This document shows positions 7,834 to 15,514 of a DNA stretch of 36,830 bases, in pieces. The notes beneath the pieces were generated by a model. It ran no database searches and was not told the origin of the DNA. It saw only the letters and a program-made list of their open reading frames with translations. Both the position numbers and the translations under genes were made by a program. Source of the DNA: Arcobacter sp. (GTDB taxonomy: Bacteria; Acidobacteriota; Terriglobia; Bryobacterales; Bryobacteraceae); assembly GCA_020723085.1 (NCBI GenBank), contig DYJN01000039.1, positions 1-36,830 on the forward strand. The letters run 5' to 3'. Position 1 is the stretch's first letter, and the number at the start of each line of letters is the position of its first letter.

Positions 7834-8932
7834 CGTCATTGGCCAAAGTCCGGAGAATTTCCAGGTGGAGGTAATCAATCATCGAGGGAACGCGGAGAAA
7901 TTCGTGCTGGAATTGTGCGCGGCTTCTGTCGATTTCATCTTTGAGAATTGCGTAAATGTTGCTGACTTCCCTGCCATCCCGCACTTTTTTTGCGTGGTAC
8001 AGGCGGATTTCGGCGACGCGGACGCGCGCGAAGCGCTGGGCTTTTGCGTGCAATTCCTGCTCTTCGCGCGGCAGGGCGGACCACTCCGGCATCTCCCGCG
8101 CGGAGGCGGCCGCGGCGGGCGGGGGCGCCGGCGCGGGGGGCAGGATCGGGATGACGGGGGCGCGCTCCGGCCGCGCGGCGCCTGCAGCCTGGAGAGCCTC
8201 GAGCGCGGGTCCGGCGAGCGCCGTGATCACCTCGAGCAGATTCAGATCCACGGGCTCCTCGCCGCTCTCGACGTACAGGACGGCGGACACCCTGCGCCTG
8301 CCATCGTGCCGGCCCGTGATCACGGGCAGCAGGCACACCCGCGTTTCCTCGTCTCCGCCCAGCGCTTCGCTGAGGCCGGCGCTCAGTTCGCCGGCGGACG
8401 CCAGGCTGATCACGGCGTCCATGGTCTCGATCACATTCCGGAACGCCGCCGCCTCCTTGAGGGGCACCGCATCCGGGGGCGTTGCGGCCAGGGCAAAATC
8501 GGCGGTGGCGCGGTGGTCCTCGTAACGCACCTTGCTTCCGCTGATGCTGAACAGCACGACGCGCGGGGCGAACTCGAAGGCGCCATCGAGCAGGGCCGAG
8601 GCCCATGCGGACGCGTTTTCCGCCTGGTCCAACCGGCGCGCGATCTGATTGAGGCGCTCTCCGACGGCCCGCATCGCCGCCGACGCCGCCTGCGCCCGCA
8701 CCTGTTCCATCCTGGCCTCGAGCCGCGCATCGAGCTCCCGGGAAAACGCCTCGCGAAAGGCCTCGAAGCGCTCTTCGAGCGCTCTGCCCAGATGCTCCTG
8801 CCAGCCCCGCTCGAGAAGTTCCTGCACGGACTCGACATGGAGCTGCCAGGCCGCGGCGATCTGCTCTTCCGCCGTGCGGCGCTCGCGTTCAAACAAATCC
8901 AGCCCTTCCTGTTGTGGCGTGGGGGGTTCCAT
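7790..8932 (-). CDS. GAF-like domain protein with coiled-coil N-terminus
   Basis: A 380-aa protein without signal peptide. Residues ~10-110 are a Glu/Arg/Ala-rich coiled coil. Residues ~115-245 have the strand/helix rhythm of a GAF-like sensor domain (APRVVLFSISGSKV..., RRRVSAVLYVESGEEP). A Pro/Ala linker lies at ~250-285. The C-terminal ~90 residues form a conserved-looking helical module (AQRFARVRVAEIRLYHAKKV, then DYLHLEILRTLANDD, ending LLGPDYPGPLA). The combination resembles a hypothetical family I associate with Acidobacteria; no function is established. It lies between an AsmA-like gene (45 bp upstream) and the transglycosylase (overlapping), which hints at a role in envelope sensing, but that is inference only. 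Confidence 0.8.
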   Translation of the reverse strand: MEPPTPQQEGLDLFERERRTAEEQIAAAWQLHVESVQELLERGWQEHLGRALEERFEAFREAFSRELDARLEARMEQVRAQAASAAMRAVGERLNQIARRLDQAENASAWASALLDGAFEFAPRVVLFSISGSKVRYEDHRATADFALAATPPDAVPLKEAAAFRNVIETMDAVISLASAGELSAGLSEALGGDEETRVCLLPVITGRHDGRRRVSAVLYVESGEEPVDLNLLEVITALAGPALEALQAAGAARPERAPVIPILPPAPAPPPAAAASAREMPEWSALPREEQELHAKAQRFARVRVAEIRLYHAKKVRDGREVSNIYAILKDEIDRSRAQFQHEFLRVPSMIDYLHLEILRTLANDDARLLGPDYPGPLA

Positions 8933-8963
8933 AGTTCGTGCCCGAATGGTTCTGCTGAACTGC

Positions 8964-8969
8964 AGTGTA
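8964..8969 (-). promoter_or_regulatory. Possible -10 (TACACT) upstream of the GAF-like gene
   Basis: On the minus strand TACACT lies 31 nt before the ATG at 8932, inside the 45-bp gap after the AsmA-like gene. It could be an internal promoter of the operon with a leader of about 24 nt. No good -35 is visible. Confidence 0.25.
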
Positions 8970-8977
8970 TCGCGCCG

Positions 8978-11347
8978 TCACCGCGCCGCGCGCGGCGCCG
9001 ACGGCGGCCACAGCGCGCCCTCCCAGCGGCCTGCGAGCGGGAACTCCGCGCGCAATGCTCCGCCGGCCGTAGCGCTGCCCCGGCCGCTCCAGAATTGCCC
9101 GTCCATCCAGAAACTGATCTCGGGCAGCCGCCACGGCTGCTGCTCTCTGGCTCCGTCGTACTCCAGCGACACGTGCAACTGCCGCGCGCTGCCGCCTGCG
9201 CCGAGGCGCAGGAGCGGGCTGCTGACCTCGGCCCACCCGCGCGCCTTCTCCGGGAGCGCTGCACCCAACGTGGAGGTGGAGACTTCCACTTCCGCATCGA
9301 TCCACGCGGATCCGGCCCGCAGGCCCGTCACCACGGCGCGCGCGTGGTACTGCGGCTCGTCACGCCACAATTCCACGCCGCCGGCGCCGGAGATGGCCGC
9401 GCTTTTCCACTGCGCGCTCAGGTGGGAAAAGCCGACCCGCCCTCCGCGCCAGTGGAACCGGGCCTGGAGATTGCTGAACTCCTGGCGGCCGAGGACGAGA
9501 GCGTGCGCCTCGATCGAACCGCCCACGTCCCACTGCCGCAGCCAGGCGGGCATGGCTGCGCGGCGGCGCAGAGTTCTGTCCAGCAGGCTGCGCCGGGGCG
9601 GTTGCGCCAGATGGAAGACGGTCTCCAGATCCTCACCCCTGAGGCGGCCGGCGCGGACCGAGACGTGCAGCGGCGGTTTCTCCTTCGGCTCGTGACGGGC
9701 CGCCAACTCAACGGGCACGCGACCGAACTGGGTTTCGGCCTGCCGCAACCGCCACCCCTGCCCCGCCGGCTCGAGAATCGCTTTGCGAAGCAGCAGGGAT
9801 GAGGGGAGCCAGGGAAGGGCGCAGCGCGCACCTGAAAGAGCCGCCTGACCGCTCCAGGTTGTCACGGCCGGACCTGCTTCCCGCGCCGGCTCCATCGCAA
9901 ACGCAAGGCGGCCGCGCCACGCGCCGGTCCCGCAATGCTCGAGGAACGGCACGGTGCCGAGGGTTCCCACCGTTTTCAGGGCGCCGTTCAACTCCCGGAT
10001 CTCCATGTTTTCCGTCCGCAGTTCGAACGCCAGCTTCTCGCCTGCCCAGTTCCAGACGCCTGTCAGCGAAGCCTGCGCCTTCGCGGGGGAGGTGATGCGA
10101 GCGCTTTCCAGCGTCAGAAGGTCTCCCTCCAGCCGCAGCGCCGACTCCTGAGCCTCGATCGGCGGACCGTCTCCAAACCACAGCCGCGCCGCCGGCGCCG
10201 ACAGGCGGCCGCGCGCGGGCTGTCCCGTAGAGAACCCGGCAGAACCGGAGACGGCGCCTTCGACGCGCAGCGAGCGGGGAGAAGGCACGCCCAGGCGGCG
10301 GCATACTTCCAGCAGCCCTGCGGCCGGGATCTCTGAGAACTCCACCTCCGCGCGCCACGACGGCGTGGTCAGCAATTCCTGCCCTTCGAGGCGCACGGTG
10401 AACGGCGCGGCGGGCCGGCCCCGCTGCGGGGGCGCCGAAGCGAGCTGCACCGTCTGGCGGTCAAGATCCAGCAGGCCCTGGAAGGGAAGCTGGAGGTTCC
10501 TGGACTGGAAATCAAAAAACGTCTGCCTTTCCAGGTCGAGCATCTCCAGATTGCCCCGCAATTCCAGGGCATGAAGGGGGCCGTCGAGGAAGGCGCCGGC
10601 CACGAAGCGCCCCTGGAGTCCGAGATCCCGGCCGGTCAGCAGGACGAGCAGCTCCTGCACGGCGCTCCGCTCCAGGGAGACGTCGACGGCGAAGCGCCCG
10701 CCCCCCGGACCGGGGAACCAACGGCCGGAGCCGGTAAAGCGTCCGAAGCCCTGCTCCGCCCGGTCGGTGCGGGCCGGCGAGGCCTCATAGCGCCACCGCA
10801 GCTCCTCTCCGGGCCTCCGTGGCGGCTGGAGGTCCAGCGCCACATTGTTGAGATAATACGCCGATTTCAGCGCGCCGCTGCGAAAATTCAGGCGGCTTTG
10901 CTTCAGAATCAGCTCGGGAATTCCCTGTGCAGCGGCGGCCGGAGAGAAGGCTTTTTGCAGGAATGCGGCCACATTGAAGCCTGCCTGCTCGTCGCGGACC
11001 ACATTCAGACTCGCTCCGGTGAAGTGGATGGCGCCGGCTTCCAGAGACCCGCGCGCGAGCGCCGCCAGGCGGATCGAGGCGCGCATCTGGTCGGCGTAGG
11101 CGAAGGGCTCGAGGCCGAAGGCAGGATCCTCGCCGATGACGACGTTCTCCGCCAGCAACGACGGCACCGGCAGGAGGGTGAGCCGCACGGCGCCGAGTTC
11201 CACAGGGCGGCCGAGGGCGCGCGAGAGAGCCGATCTCAGCGGGGGCGCCAATGCGGGGAGATCGATGAACGGCAGCGCGGCTGCGGCGGCTGCCATCAGC
11301 AGCACCGCCGCCAGGAGCGCGCGGCGCCTCCATCCCGCCAGTCTCAT
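8978..11347 (-). CDS. AsmA-like inner-membrane-anchored protein
   Basis: A 789-aa protein with one N-terminal membrane helix (about residues 8-28) followed by PALAPPLRSALSRALGRPVELGAVRLTLLPVPSLLAENV, the typical opening of the AsmA family. The remainder is a long run of beta-rich repeats. AsmA-like proteins are now thought to bridge the periplasm and help phospholipid transport to the outer membrane (family knowledge). It probably sits in the inner membrane with the bulk in the periplasm. The ATG at 11347 overlaps the stop of the mobA-like gene by 4 bp (ATGA), so the two are likely translationally coupled, although their functions have no obvious link. Confidence 0.85.
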   Translation of the reverse strand: MRLAGWRRRALLAAVLLMAAAAAALPFIDLPALAPPLRSALSRALGRPVELGAVRLTLLPVPSLLAENVVIGEDPAFGLEPFAYADQMRASIRLAALARGSLEAGAIHFTGASLNVVRDEQAGFNVAAFLQKAFSPAAAAQGIPELILKQSRLNFRSGALKSAYYLNNVALDLQPPRRPGEELRWRYEASPARTDRAEQGFGRFTGSGRWFPGPGGGRFAVDVSLERSAVQELLVLLTGRDLGLQGRFVAGAFLDGPLHALELRGNLEMLDLERQTFFDFQSRNLQLPFQGLLDLDRQTVQLASAPPQRGRPAAPFTVRLEGQELLTTPSWRAEVEFSEIPAAGLLEVCRRLGVPSPRSLRVEGAVSGSAGFSTGQPARGRLSAPAARLWFGDGPPIEAQESALRLEGDLLTLESARITSPAKAQASLTGVWNWAGEKLAFELRTENMEIRELNGALKTVGTLGTVPFLEHCGTGAWRGRLAFAMEPAREAGPAVTTWSGQAALSGARCALPWLPSSLLLRKAILEPAGQGWRLRQAETQFGRVPVELAARHEPKEKPPLHVSVRAGRLRGEDLETVFHLAQPPRRSLLDRTLRRRAAMPAWLRQWDVGGSIEAHALVLGRQEFSNLQARFHWRGGRVGFSHLSAQWKSAAISGAGGVELWRDEPQYHARAVVTGLRAGSAWIDAEVEVSTSTLGAALPEKARGWAEVSSPLLRLGAGGSARQLHVSLEYDGAREQQPWRLPEISFWMDGQFWSGRGSATAGGALRAEFPLAGRWEGALWPPSAPRAAR

Positions 11348-11937
11348 TGCGCCCGCCCCTCCACCAGCTTCTGATAAGCCTCCGGCGTGTCCACATCGAG
11401 CAGCACAAACGGATCCGCGACTTCGACAAACCGCCTCCGGCTGCGCCGGATCAATTCGCGCGCCGAGCCCTCCGGAGCCATGGCCAGGAACCCAGCCGCC
11501 GTGCGCCCTGCCGCGAGCACGGGATGGCCGTGCCTACCGCAGAACTGCGGCTGCACGAAGTCCGCGGTCTCCGGATCGAACGCCTGCAACAGCGCGGCCA
11601 GAGTTTCCGGGCGCACGCCGGGCGAATCCGCGGGCGTGAAGAAAAACGCCTCCGTGCCGCGGCACAGGGCGCGCAGACCACATTGGAGGGAGGAGAGCTG
11701 TCCGGCTTCGGGCGCAGGATTCAGAACCAGCACCGCCTCCGAAGCGCGGCGCAACCCGCGCGCCACCGCTCCGGGATCGTGCCCGAGGACGCAGATCACC
11801 TTCGCGCCAAGCGACGCGTACAAGCCGATCTGCCGGTCGAGGAAGGTCTCGCCCTGAAATTCCAGCAGCGGTTTCGGCCGCCCCATGCGGGACGACGCGC
11901 CGGCCGCCAGAAGAATCGCGCTCAGCCGGAAGTTCAC
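11344..11937 (-). CDS. MobA/MocA-like nucleotidyltransferase
   Basis: A 197-aa NTP-transferase-fold protein. The nucleotide-binding signature LLAAGASSRMGRPKPLL lies at the N-terminus, and the metal-binding Asp region is seen as FFFTPADSPGVRPETL; the GRHGHPVLA segment is typical of MocA, which attaches CMP to the molybdopterin cofactor. The ORF continues upstream without homology; the correct start is the GTG at 11937, which overlaps the stop of the xdhC-like gene by 4 bp (GTGA). Pairing with XdhC makes molybdenum-cofactor maturation for a xanthine-dehydrogenase/CO-dehydrogenase type hydroxylase the likely job. No such hydroxylase is in the window. A MobA-like GMP-attaching role or a sugar-nucleotide role cannot be excluded. 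Confidence 0.85.
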   Translation of the reverse strand: MNFRLSAILLAAGASSRMGRPKPLLEFQGETFLDRQIGLYASLGAKVICVLGHDPGAVARGLRRASEAVLVLNPAPEAGQLSSLQCGLRALCRGTEAFFFTPADSPGVRPETLAALLQAFDPETADFVQPQFCGRHGHPVLAAGRTAAGFLAMAPEGSARELIRRSRRRFVEVADPFVLLDVDTPEAYQKLVEGRAQ

Positions 11938-12770
11938 TTCGAGGGCGCCGCGGGCGAAGCCGCGCCGAGCACGCTCATCGACAGAGCGGGCCAGTTGGAA
12001 GCCGCCTTCCGCCGCACGGCGATCATCTCCGCCGCCACGCTGACGGCGATCTCTTCCGGCGTGACGGCGCCGATATCGAGTCCCATCGGCGCATGCACGC
12101 GCTGGAACAGTTCCGGCGCCAAACCTTCCTTCTGCAGCCCCTTCACAACGCTGATGACTTTGCGGCGGCTGCCGATCATGGCGATGTAGCCCGCCCCGGT
12201 GGTGACCGCCCAGCGCAGGACGCGCATGTCGTCGCGATGGCCGCGGGTGACGATGATCAGATAGGAGTCCGGAAGGATGTCGAGGGCGGGGAAAATCTCC
12301 TCGTAATTGCCGGCGATCACCGCGTCGGCTTCCGGGAAACGCTCGCGGCTGGCGTACGACTCGCGGTCGTCGACGACGGTGACCGAGAAGCCCAGCATCG
12401 AGCATAGCTTCGAAAGAGCGCGGGAAATATGGCCGGCGCCGAAGATGCAGACCCTCGGCAGCGGCTCCACCGGTTCGATGTAGATCTCCAATTGGCCTCC
12501 GCAGATCAGGCCGTTGTCATGGGCGGCGTCTTCCGCCAGAGAAAACGAACGGATGCACGCCTTGCCGGTCTCCATCACCTCGCGCGCCGCCTGCCAGACT
12601 TCGGCCTCGACGCAGCCGCCGCCGATGGTGCCGGCGATTGAGCCGTCGTCCCGAACGAGCATCCTGGCGCCGGGATGGCTGGGGATGGAGCCGTTGACCT
12701 TGATGATGGTGGCCAGAGCGGACTTCCTTCCGGCGCGCCGCAACCGGGCGATTTCCTCGAACAGATCCAT
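11934..12770 (-). CDS. xdhC: XdhC/CoxI-family molybdenum hydroxylase maturation protein
   Basis: XdhC-type proteins bind molybdenum cofactor and help insert the sulfurated form into molybdenum hydroxylases. The N-terminal XdhC/CoxI domain shows PSHPGARMLV and AGTIGGGCVEAEV; the C-terminal Rossmann-type domain starts VCIFGAGHISRALSKL and includes VTRGHRDDMRVL and GYIAMIGSRRKV. The chosen ATG at 12770 gives 278 aa and begins MDLFEEIARL; a longer ATG start at 12824 adds an unlikely 18 residues. AGAGG lies 4-5 nt upstream. A TACAAT box is centred just before it. This is the first gene of the long minus-strand series. The symbol is by family; the exact partner enzyme is unknown. Confidence 0.9.
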   Translation of the reverse strand: MDLFEEIARLRRAGRKSALATIIKVNGSIPSHPGARMLVRDDGSIAGTIGGGCVEAEVWQAAREVMETGKACIRSFSLAEDAAHDNGLICGGQLEIYIEPVEPLPRVCIFGAGHISRALSKLCSMLGFSVTVVDDRESYASRERFPEADAVIAGNYEEIFPALDILPDSYLIIVTRGHRDDMRVLRWAVTTGAGYIAMIGSRRKVISVVKGLQKEGLAPELFQRVHAPMGLDIGAVTPEEIAVSVAAEMIAVRRKAASNWPALSMSVLGAASPAAPSK

Positions 12771-12779
12771 CGCCCTCTT

Positions 12780-12785
12780 ATTGTA
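12780..12785 (-). promoter_or_regulatory. -10-like TACAAT before xdhC
   Basis: On the minus strand TACAAT (5 of 6 matches to the sigma-70 -10 consensus) ends 9 nt before the ATG at 12770. It would give a leader of only a few nucleotides, even though an AGAGG lies in that gap. Confidence 0.45.
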
Positions 12786-12846
12786 TCCGCGCCGGCTGCT
12801 CTCAAGCGGCGCGGGCAACCGCACCGGCCGTGCAAGGCCGGGATGC

Positions 12847-12852
12847 TATCAT
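12847..12852 (+). promoter_or_regulatory. -10-like TATCAT before the HAD gene
   Basis: TATCAT ends 8 nt before the ATG at 12861 and no Shine-Dalgarno sequence is visible, fitting a leaderless transcript. It faces away from the xdhC box across a 90-bp divergent region. Confidence 0.45.
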
Positions 12853-12860
12853 GACGGCGA

Positions 12861-13538
12861 ATGCGGGACAGTTTCGCCGTGGCGCCGGGTCTGGCGCTGC
12901 TGTTCGACATGGACGGGGTGCTGATCGAATCGACGGCCATCCATACGCGCGCCTGGGAAGAGTATCTGGAGCGCCATGGCATCCCGTCGACCGGCGTCAT
13001 GGAAAAGATGCTCGGCAAGCGGAATGACGAGATTGTGCGCGTTCTTTGGGGCCCGGCCATTGCCGAGGATGAGGTGTTCCGTCACGGGGCCGACAAGGAG
13101 CGCCTGTACCGCGAACTGATGGCGCCGGTCTTCGAGGAGCACATCGTGCCGGGCGTGAAAGAGTTCATCGGCGAAGCCCGCCGGCATGGGGTTCCGTGCG
13201 CGCTTGCCACCAACGCGGAGCCTGAGAATGTGGACTTCGTGCTGGAAAGGACCGGCCTGCGGGAGAGCTTTCCCGCCATTGTGGACGGCCATCAGGTTCA
13301 CCGCCCGAAGCCCGATCCGGAGGTGTATCTGACCGCGGCGCAGCGGCTGGGCGCCGAGCCGCGCAACTGCATCATCTTCGAGGACTCGCCGGGCGGGCTG
13401 GAAGCGGCGCGCGCAGCGGGCGGCCGCGTCGTGGCCGTGCTGACCACGCTGAAAGAAGCGCCCGGTGCGGAACTCTCCATCCGCGATTTCCGCGACCCCT
13501 CTCTTATGCCATGGCTTTCCCGGCAGATTCCCCGCTGA
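12861..13538 (+). CDS. HAD-superfamily hydrolase, beta-phosphoglucomutase-like
   Basis: A 225-aa HAD subclass IA phosphatase/mutase. Motif I is FDMDGVL (nucleophile D16, acid/base D18), motif II is the ALATNA segment, motif III the Lys in VHRPKPDPEVY, and motif IV is IIFEDSPGGLEAARAAGG. The helical cap follows motif I (ESTAIHTRAWEEYLERHGI), as in beta-phosphoglucomutase and phosphoglycolate phosphatase. Substrate cannot be assigned. The ATG at 12861 has no ribosome site but a -10-like box directly upstream. The 3' end overlaps the next gene by 28 bp in another frame, indicating a coupled operon. Confidence 0.9.
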   Translation: MRDSFAVAPGLALLFDMDGVLIESTAIHTRAWEEYLERHGIPSTGVMEKMLGKRNDEIVRVLWGPAIAEDEVFRHGADKERLYRELMAPVFEEHIVPGVKEFIGEARRHGVPCALATNAEPENVDFVLERTGLRESFPAIVDGHQVHRPKPDPEVYLTAAQRLGAEPRNCIIFEDSPGGLEAARAAGGRVVAVLTTLKEAPGAELSIRDFRDPSLMPWLSRQIPR

Positions 13539-14971
13539 CCGCGACGGCGCTCGCCACTGCCGCCGTCTCCGTAGGTCTCGCCTCCCTGGTCTGGTGGCGC
13601 CGGCTCGCCCGCCTGGATCTGCTCCGCCGCCAAGTGTCCGCCATCAGGCAGCTCAGCCGGGAGGTGGTTCATGCGCCGGACGCCGCGTCGGCCTCAGCGC
13701 TGATCGAAGAATCACTCCGCCGCATCCTGCGCCATCCCGGGTTGAAGGCCGCCATATCGCTTCCCGGCGACGGGGCGCCCAAGGCTTCGTTTTCCGCAAA
13801 CCGGCTGCAATTCCCGCTGTTTCCGGAGCATCAGGACAAGGGCGTGCTGCTGATAGGCTCGGACCTGGGGCTGGAGCTCCATCCTGACTTGCGGGATGCG
13901 CTTGGAGATCTGGCCCAGCATGCCGCCATCGCCCTGGAAATGCGCGAGCAGCGGCATCTGAAAGAGCAGGTGGCCCGGGGCGAACAAATCGCCGCCTCGA
14001 GCCTGCTGATGTCAGGCGTCGCCCGGGAATTGCGGCCGCTGCTCGAAAGCCTTCAGGACGAGGCGCGGCAAGAGGGCCTGGAGCGGCTGGCCGAGGAAGC
14101 CGAATCCGCCCTGAGCCTCGTCGACCGGTTGGCAGCGCTGGGCCAGCGGGAGCTCGCCCGGCCTTCCGTGTTTGATCTCTCGGAGGCCGTCCGCGAACTC
14201 TGCGGTTTCCGCCGCCACGCCTGGCGCCTGATGCAGGTGGAGGTCCGAGCGAACCTCCCGGGCCATCCTCTTCACATCCGCGCTCCGCGCAGTCTGCTGG
14301 ATGAGGCGCTGCTCGGCCTGCTGGTCGCCGCTGAGCAGGCGCAGCAGGAAACGCCGGAACCAAGGCTCGAGCTGGCCGCCGGCGCGCGCGAGGGCTTCGC
14401 GGTACTGTCTCTGCGCCTGCCCGCCCCGGTCTCTCCGGCGGCGCTGCCGGCCGACAGCATTACGGCCTCGCGCCATCTGGTGGAAGGCTGCGGGGGGCAA
14501 TTCCATGAGCAGCGGGCCGCGGCCGAGATCCGGTTCGAGCTGCGGTTCCCGCTGGAGCGGGCGTCGGCGGCTCAGGATGCCCGCCGCCCGCCGCGGCAAC
14601 TCTCGCGGCCTCTCACGCTGCTCCTGGTGCATCCGGATTTGGAGGCGTTGCGACCGCTGATCAGCGCCCTGGGTGAACGAGGACACCGCGCCGTCCCCGC
14701 TTCCGACGCCGTGCAGGCGCTGGAGATGGCGGCGCGGCTGCGCTTCGACGCGGTCTTCGCTTCTCCTGTTCTGCAGGATCTGAACTGGCCGGAGTTCGCC
14801 TCGCGCCTGAAGGCCCATGTGCCGGCTGCCGGATGGCTGGCCTCGCCCTCCCGCCCGGCGCCCCCCGGAGTGGTTTCCCTGCCGCTCCAGCCCTCTGCAG
14901 CTTGCCTGGAGGATCTGTCCGCACTTCTGGACGGAACCGCGGGGCCCACGGCGCCATCCATTTCCAAGTGA
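13511..14971 (+). CDS. Degenerate histidine-kinase-like protein with pseudo-receiver domain
   Basis: A 486-aa protein with one N-terminal membrane helix (about residues 9-29), a GAF-like region (~45-145), a dimerisation-helix-like region (~150-215), an ATPase-like region (~220-350) and a receiver-like C-terminus (~367-475). All hallmark residues are lost. The H-box reads SGVARELRPLLESL, with Arg172 where kinases of the AHELRNPL type have the phospho-accepting His. The N-box equivalent LDEALLGLLVAAEQA lacks the Asn, and no DxGxG is present. In the receiver the acidic pair reads VHPD and the phospho-acceptor Asp is replaced in FDAVFAS (Ser418). It therefore cannot be a classical kinase or receiver. 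The overall fold seems kept, so a scaffold or ligand-responsive regulator is plausible. It overlaps the HAD gene; a small secreted protein follows 11 bp later. Confidence 0.8.
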   Translation: MAFPADSPLTATALATAAVSVGLASLVWWRRLARLDLLRRQVSAIRQLSREVVHAPDAASASALIEESLRRILRHPGLKAAISLPGDGAPKASFSANRLQFPLFPEHQDKGVLLIGSDLGLELHPDLRDALGDLAQHAAIALEMREQRHLKEQVARGEQIAASSLLMSGVARELRPLLESLQDEARQEGLERLAEEAESALSLVDRLAALGQRELARPSVFDLSEAVRELCGFRRHAWRLMQVEVRANLPGHPLHIRAPRSLLDEALLGLLVAAEQAQQETPEPRLELAAGAREGFAVLSLRLPAPVSPAALPADSITASRHLVEGCGGQFHEQRAAAEIRFELRFPLERASAAQDARRPPRQLSRPLTLLLVHPDLEALRPLISALGERGHRAVPASDAVQALEMAARLRFDAVFASPVLQDLNWPEFASRLKAHVPAAGWLASPSRPAPPGVVSLPLQPSAACLEDLSALLDGTAGPTAPSISK

Positions 14972-14982
14972 GGATCTCCACG

Positions 14983-15486
14983 ATGCGCTCTGCCACAGCC
15001 TGCCATCTGACCGCGCTTGTTCTGCTGGCTCTTGTGCCGGCACTGGCTCAGGCGCCCCGCAAGTACAACGGACCGCGCCCGCCCAAGCCCGATGTGCCCT
15101 ACTTGCTGCACGCCTCGAAACTCATCGAGACCGAAAAGAGCGCCGCCACCGAATCGAAGGCAAAGGACGGAACGCTGTACACCGTGCCGGGGGCCGAGAG
15201 CCCGGTCAAGACGCCCGTGCCCGAGCCGATCTTCCTGTTCAAGGCCGAGAAGGTCAATCCCGACACGCTGGCGCTGTACCGCATGACGCCGCGCGGGGGC
15301 AGCCGCACGCTGCTCGTTCCGGCGCAGGGGCGGGGCCGCAAGGACAGCCCCCGGCCTATCTTTCTGCTCGTCACGCCGCTCGAGCCGGGCCTGTTCCGCG
15401 TCGAGGTGAACGAGCCGCTGGAGGACGGCGAGTACTGTCTCTCGCCGGACGGCTCCAATGACGTGTTCTGTTTCAGCGAGTACTGA
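14983..15486 (+). CDS. Small secreted protein of unknown function
   Basis: A 167-aa protein with a clear signal peptide (hydrophobic core LTALVLLALVPALAQA, cleavage near residue 24). The mature part begins PRKYNGPRPPKPDVPYLLHA and ends with a two-Cys motif, YCLSPDGSNDVFCF, that may form a disulfide. It looks beta-rich and soluble in the periplasm or outside. The frame is open upstream to 14833, but the ATG at 14983 gives the signal peptide and has GAGG about 10 nt before it, just after the stop of the kinase-like gene. I recognise the C-terminal layout as one frequent in acidobacterial hypothetical proteins but know no function. Confidence 0.75.
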   Translation: MRSATACHLTALVLLALVPALAQAPRKYNGPRPPKPDVPYLLHASKLIETEKSAATESKAKDGTLYTVPGAESPVKTPVPEPIFLFKAEKVNPDTLALYRMTPRGGSRTLLVPAQGRGRKDSPRPIFLLVTPLEPGLFRVEVNEPLEDGEYCLSPDGSNDVFCFSEY

Positions 15487-15502
15487 CCGGGGCCGCCTGG
15501 CT

Positions 15503-15508
15503 TAGAAT
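15503..15508 (+). promoter_or_regulatory. -10-like TAGAAT before the GT-C gene
   Basis: TAGAAT (5 of 6 matches to the -10 consensus) ends 6 nt before the TTG start at 15515, so transcription would begin at or next to the start codon. It lies in a 28-bp intergenic gap. Confidence 0.45.
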
Positions 15509-15514
15509 AGGGCC

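Noticed and set aside
7655-9802. Long plus-strand open frame (about 700 codons) opposite the transglycosylase, GAF-like and AsmA-like genes
   Set aside because: It is antisense to three well-supported genes, has low-complexity Arg/Gly/Ala/Gln composition and no recognisable domain; such frames are expected in very GC-rich DNA.
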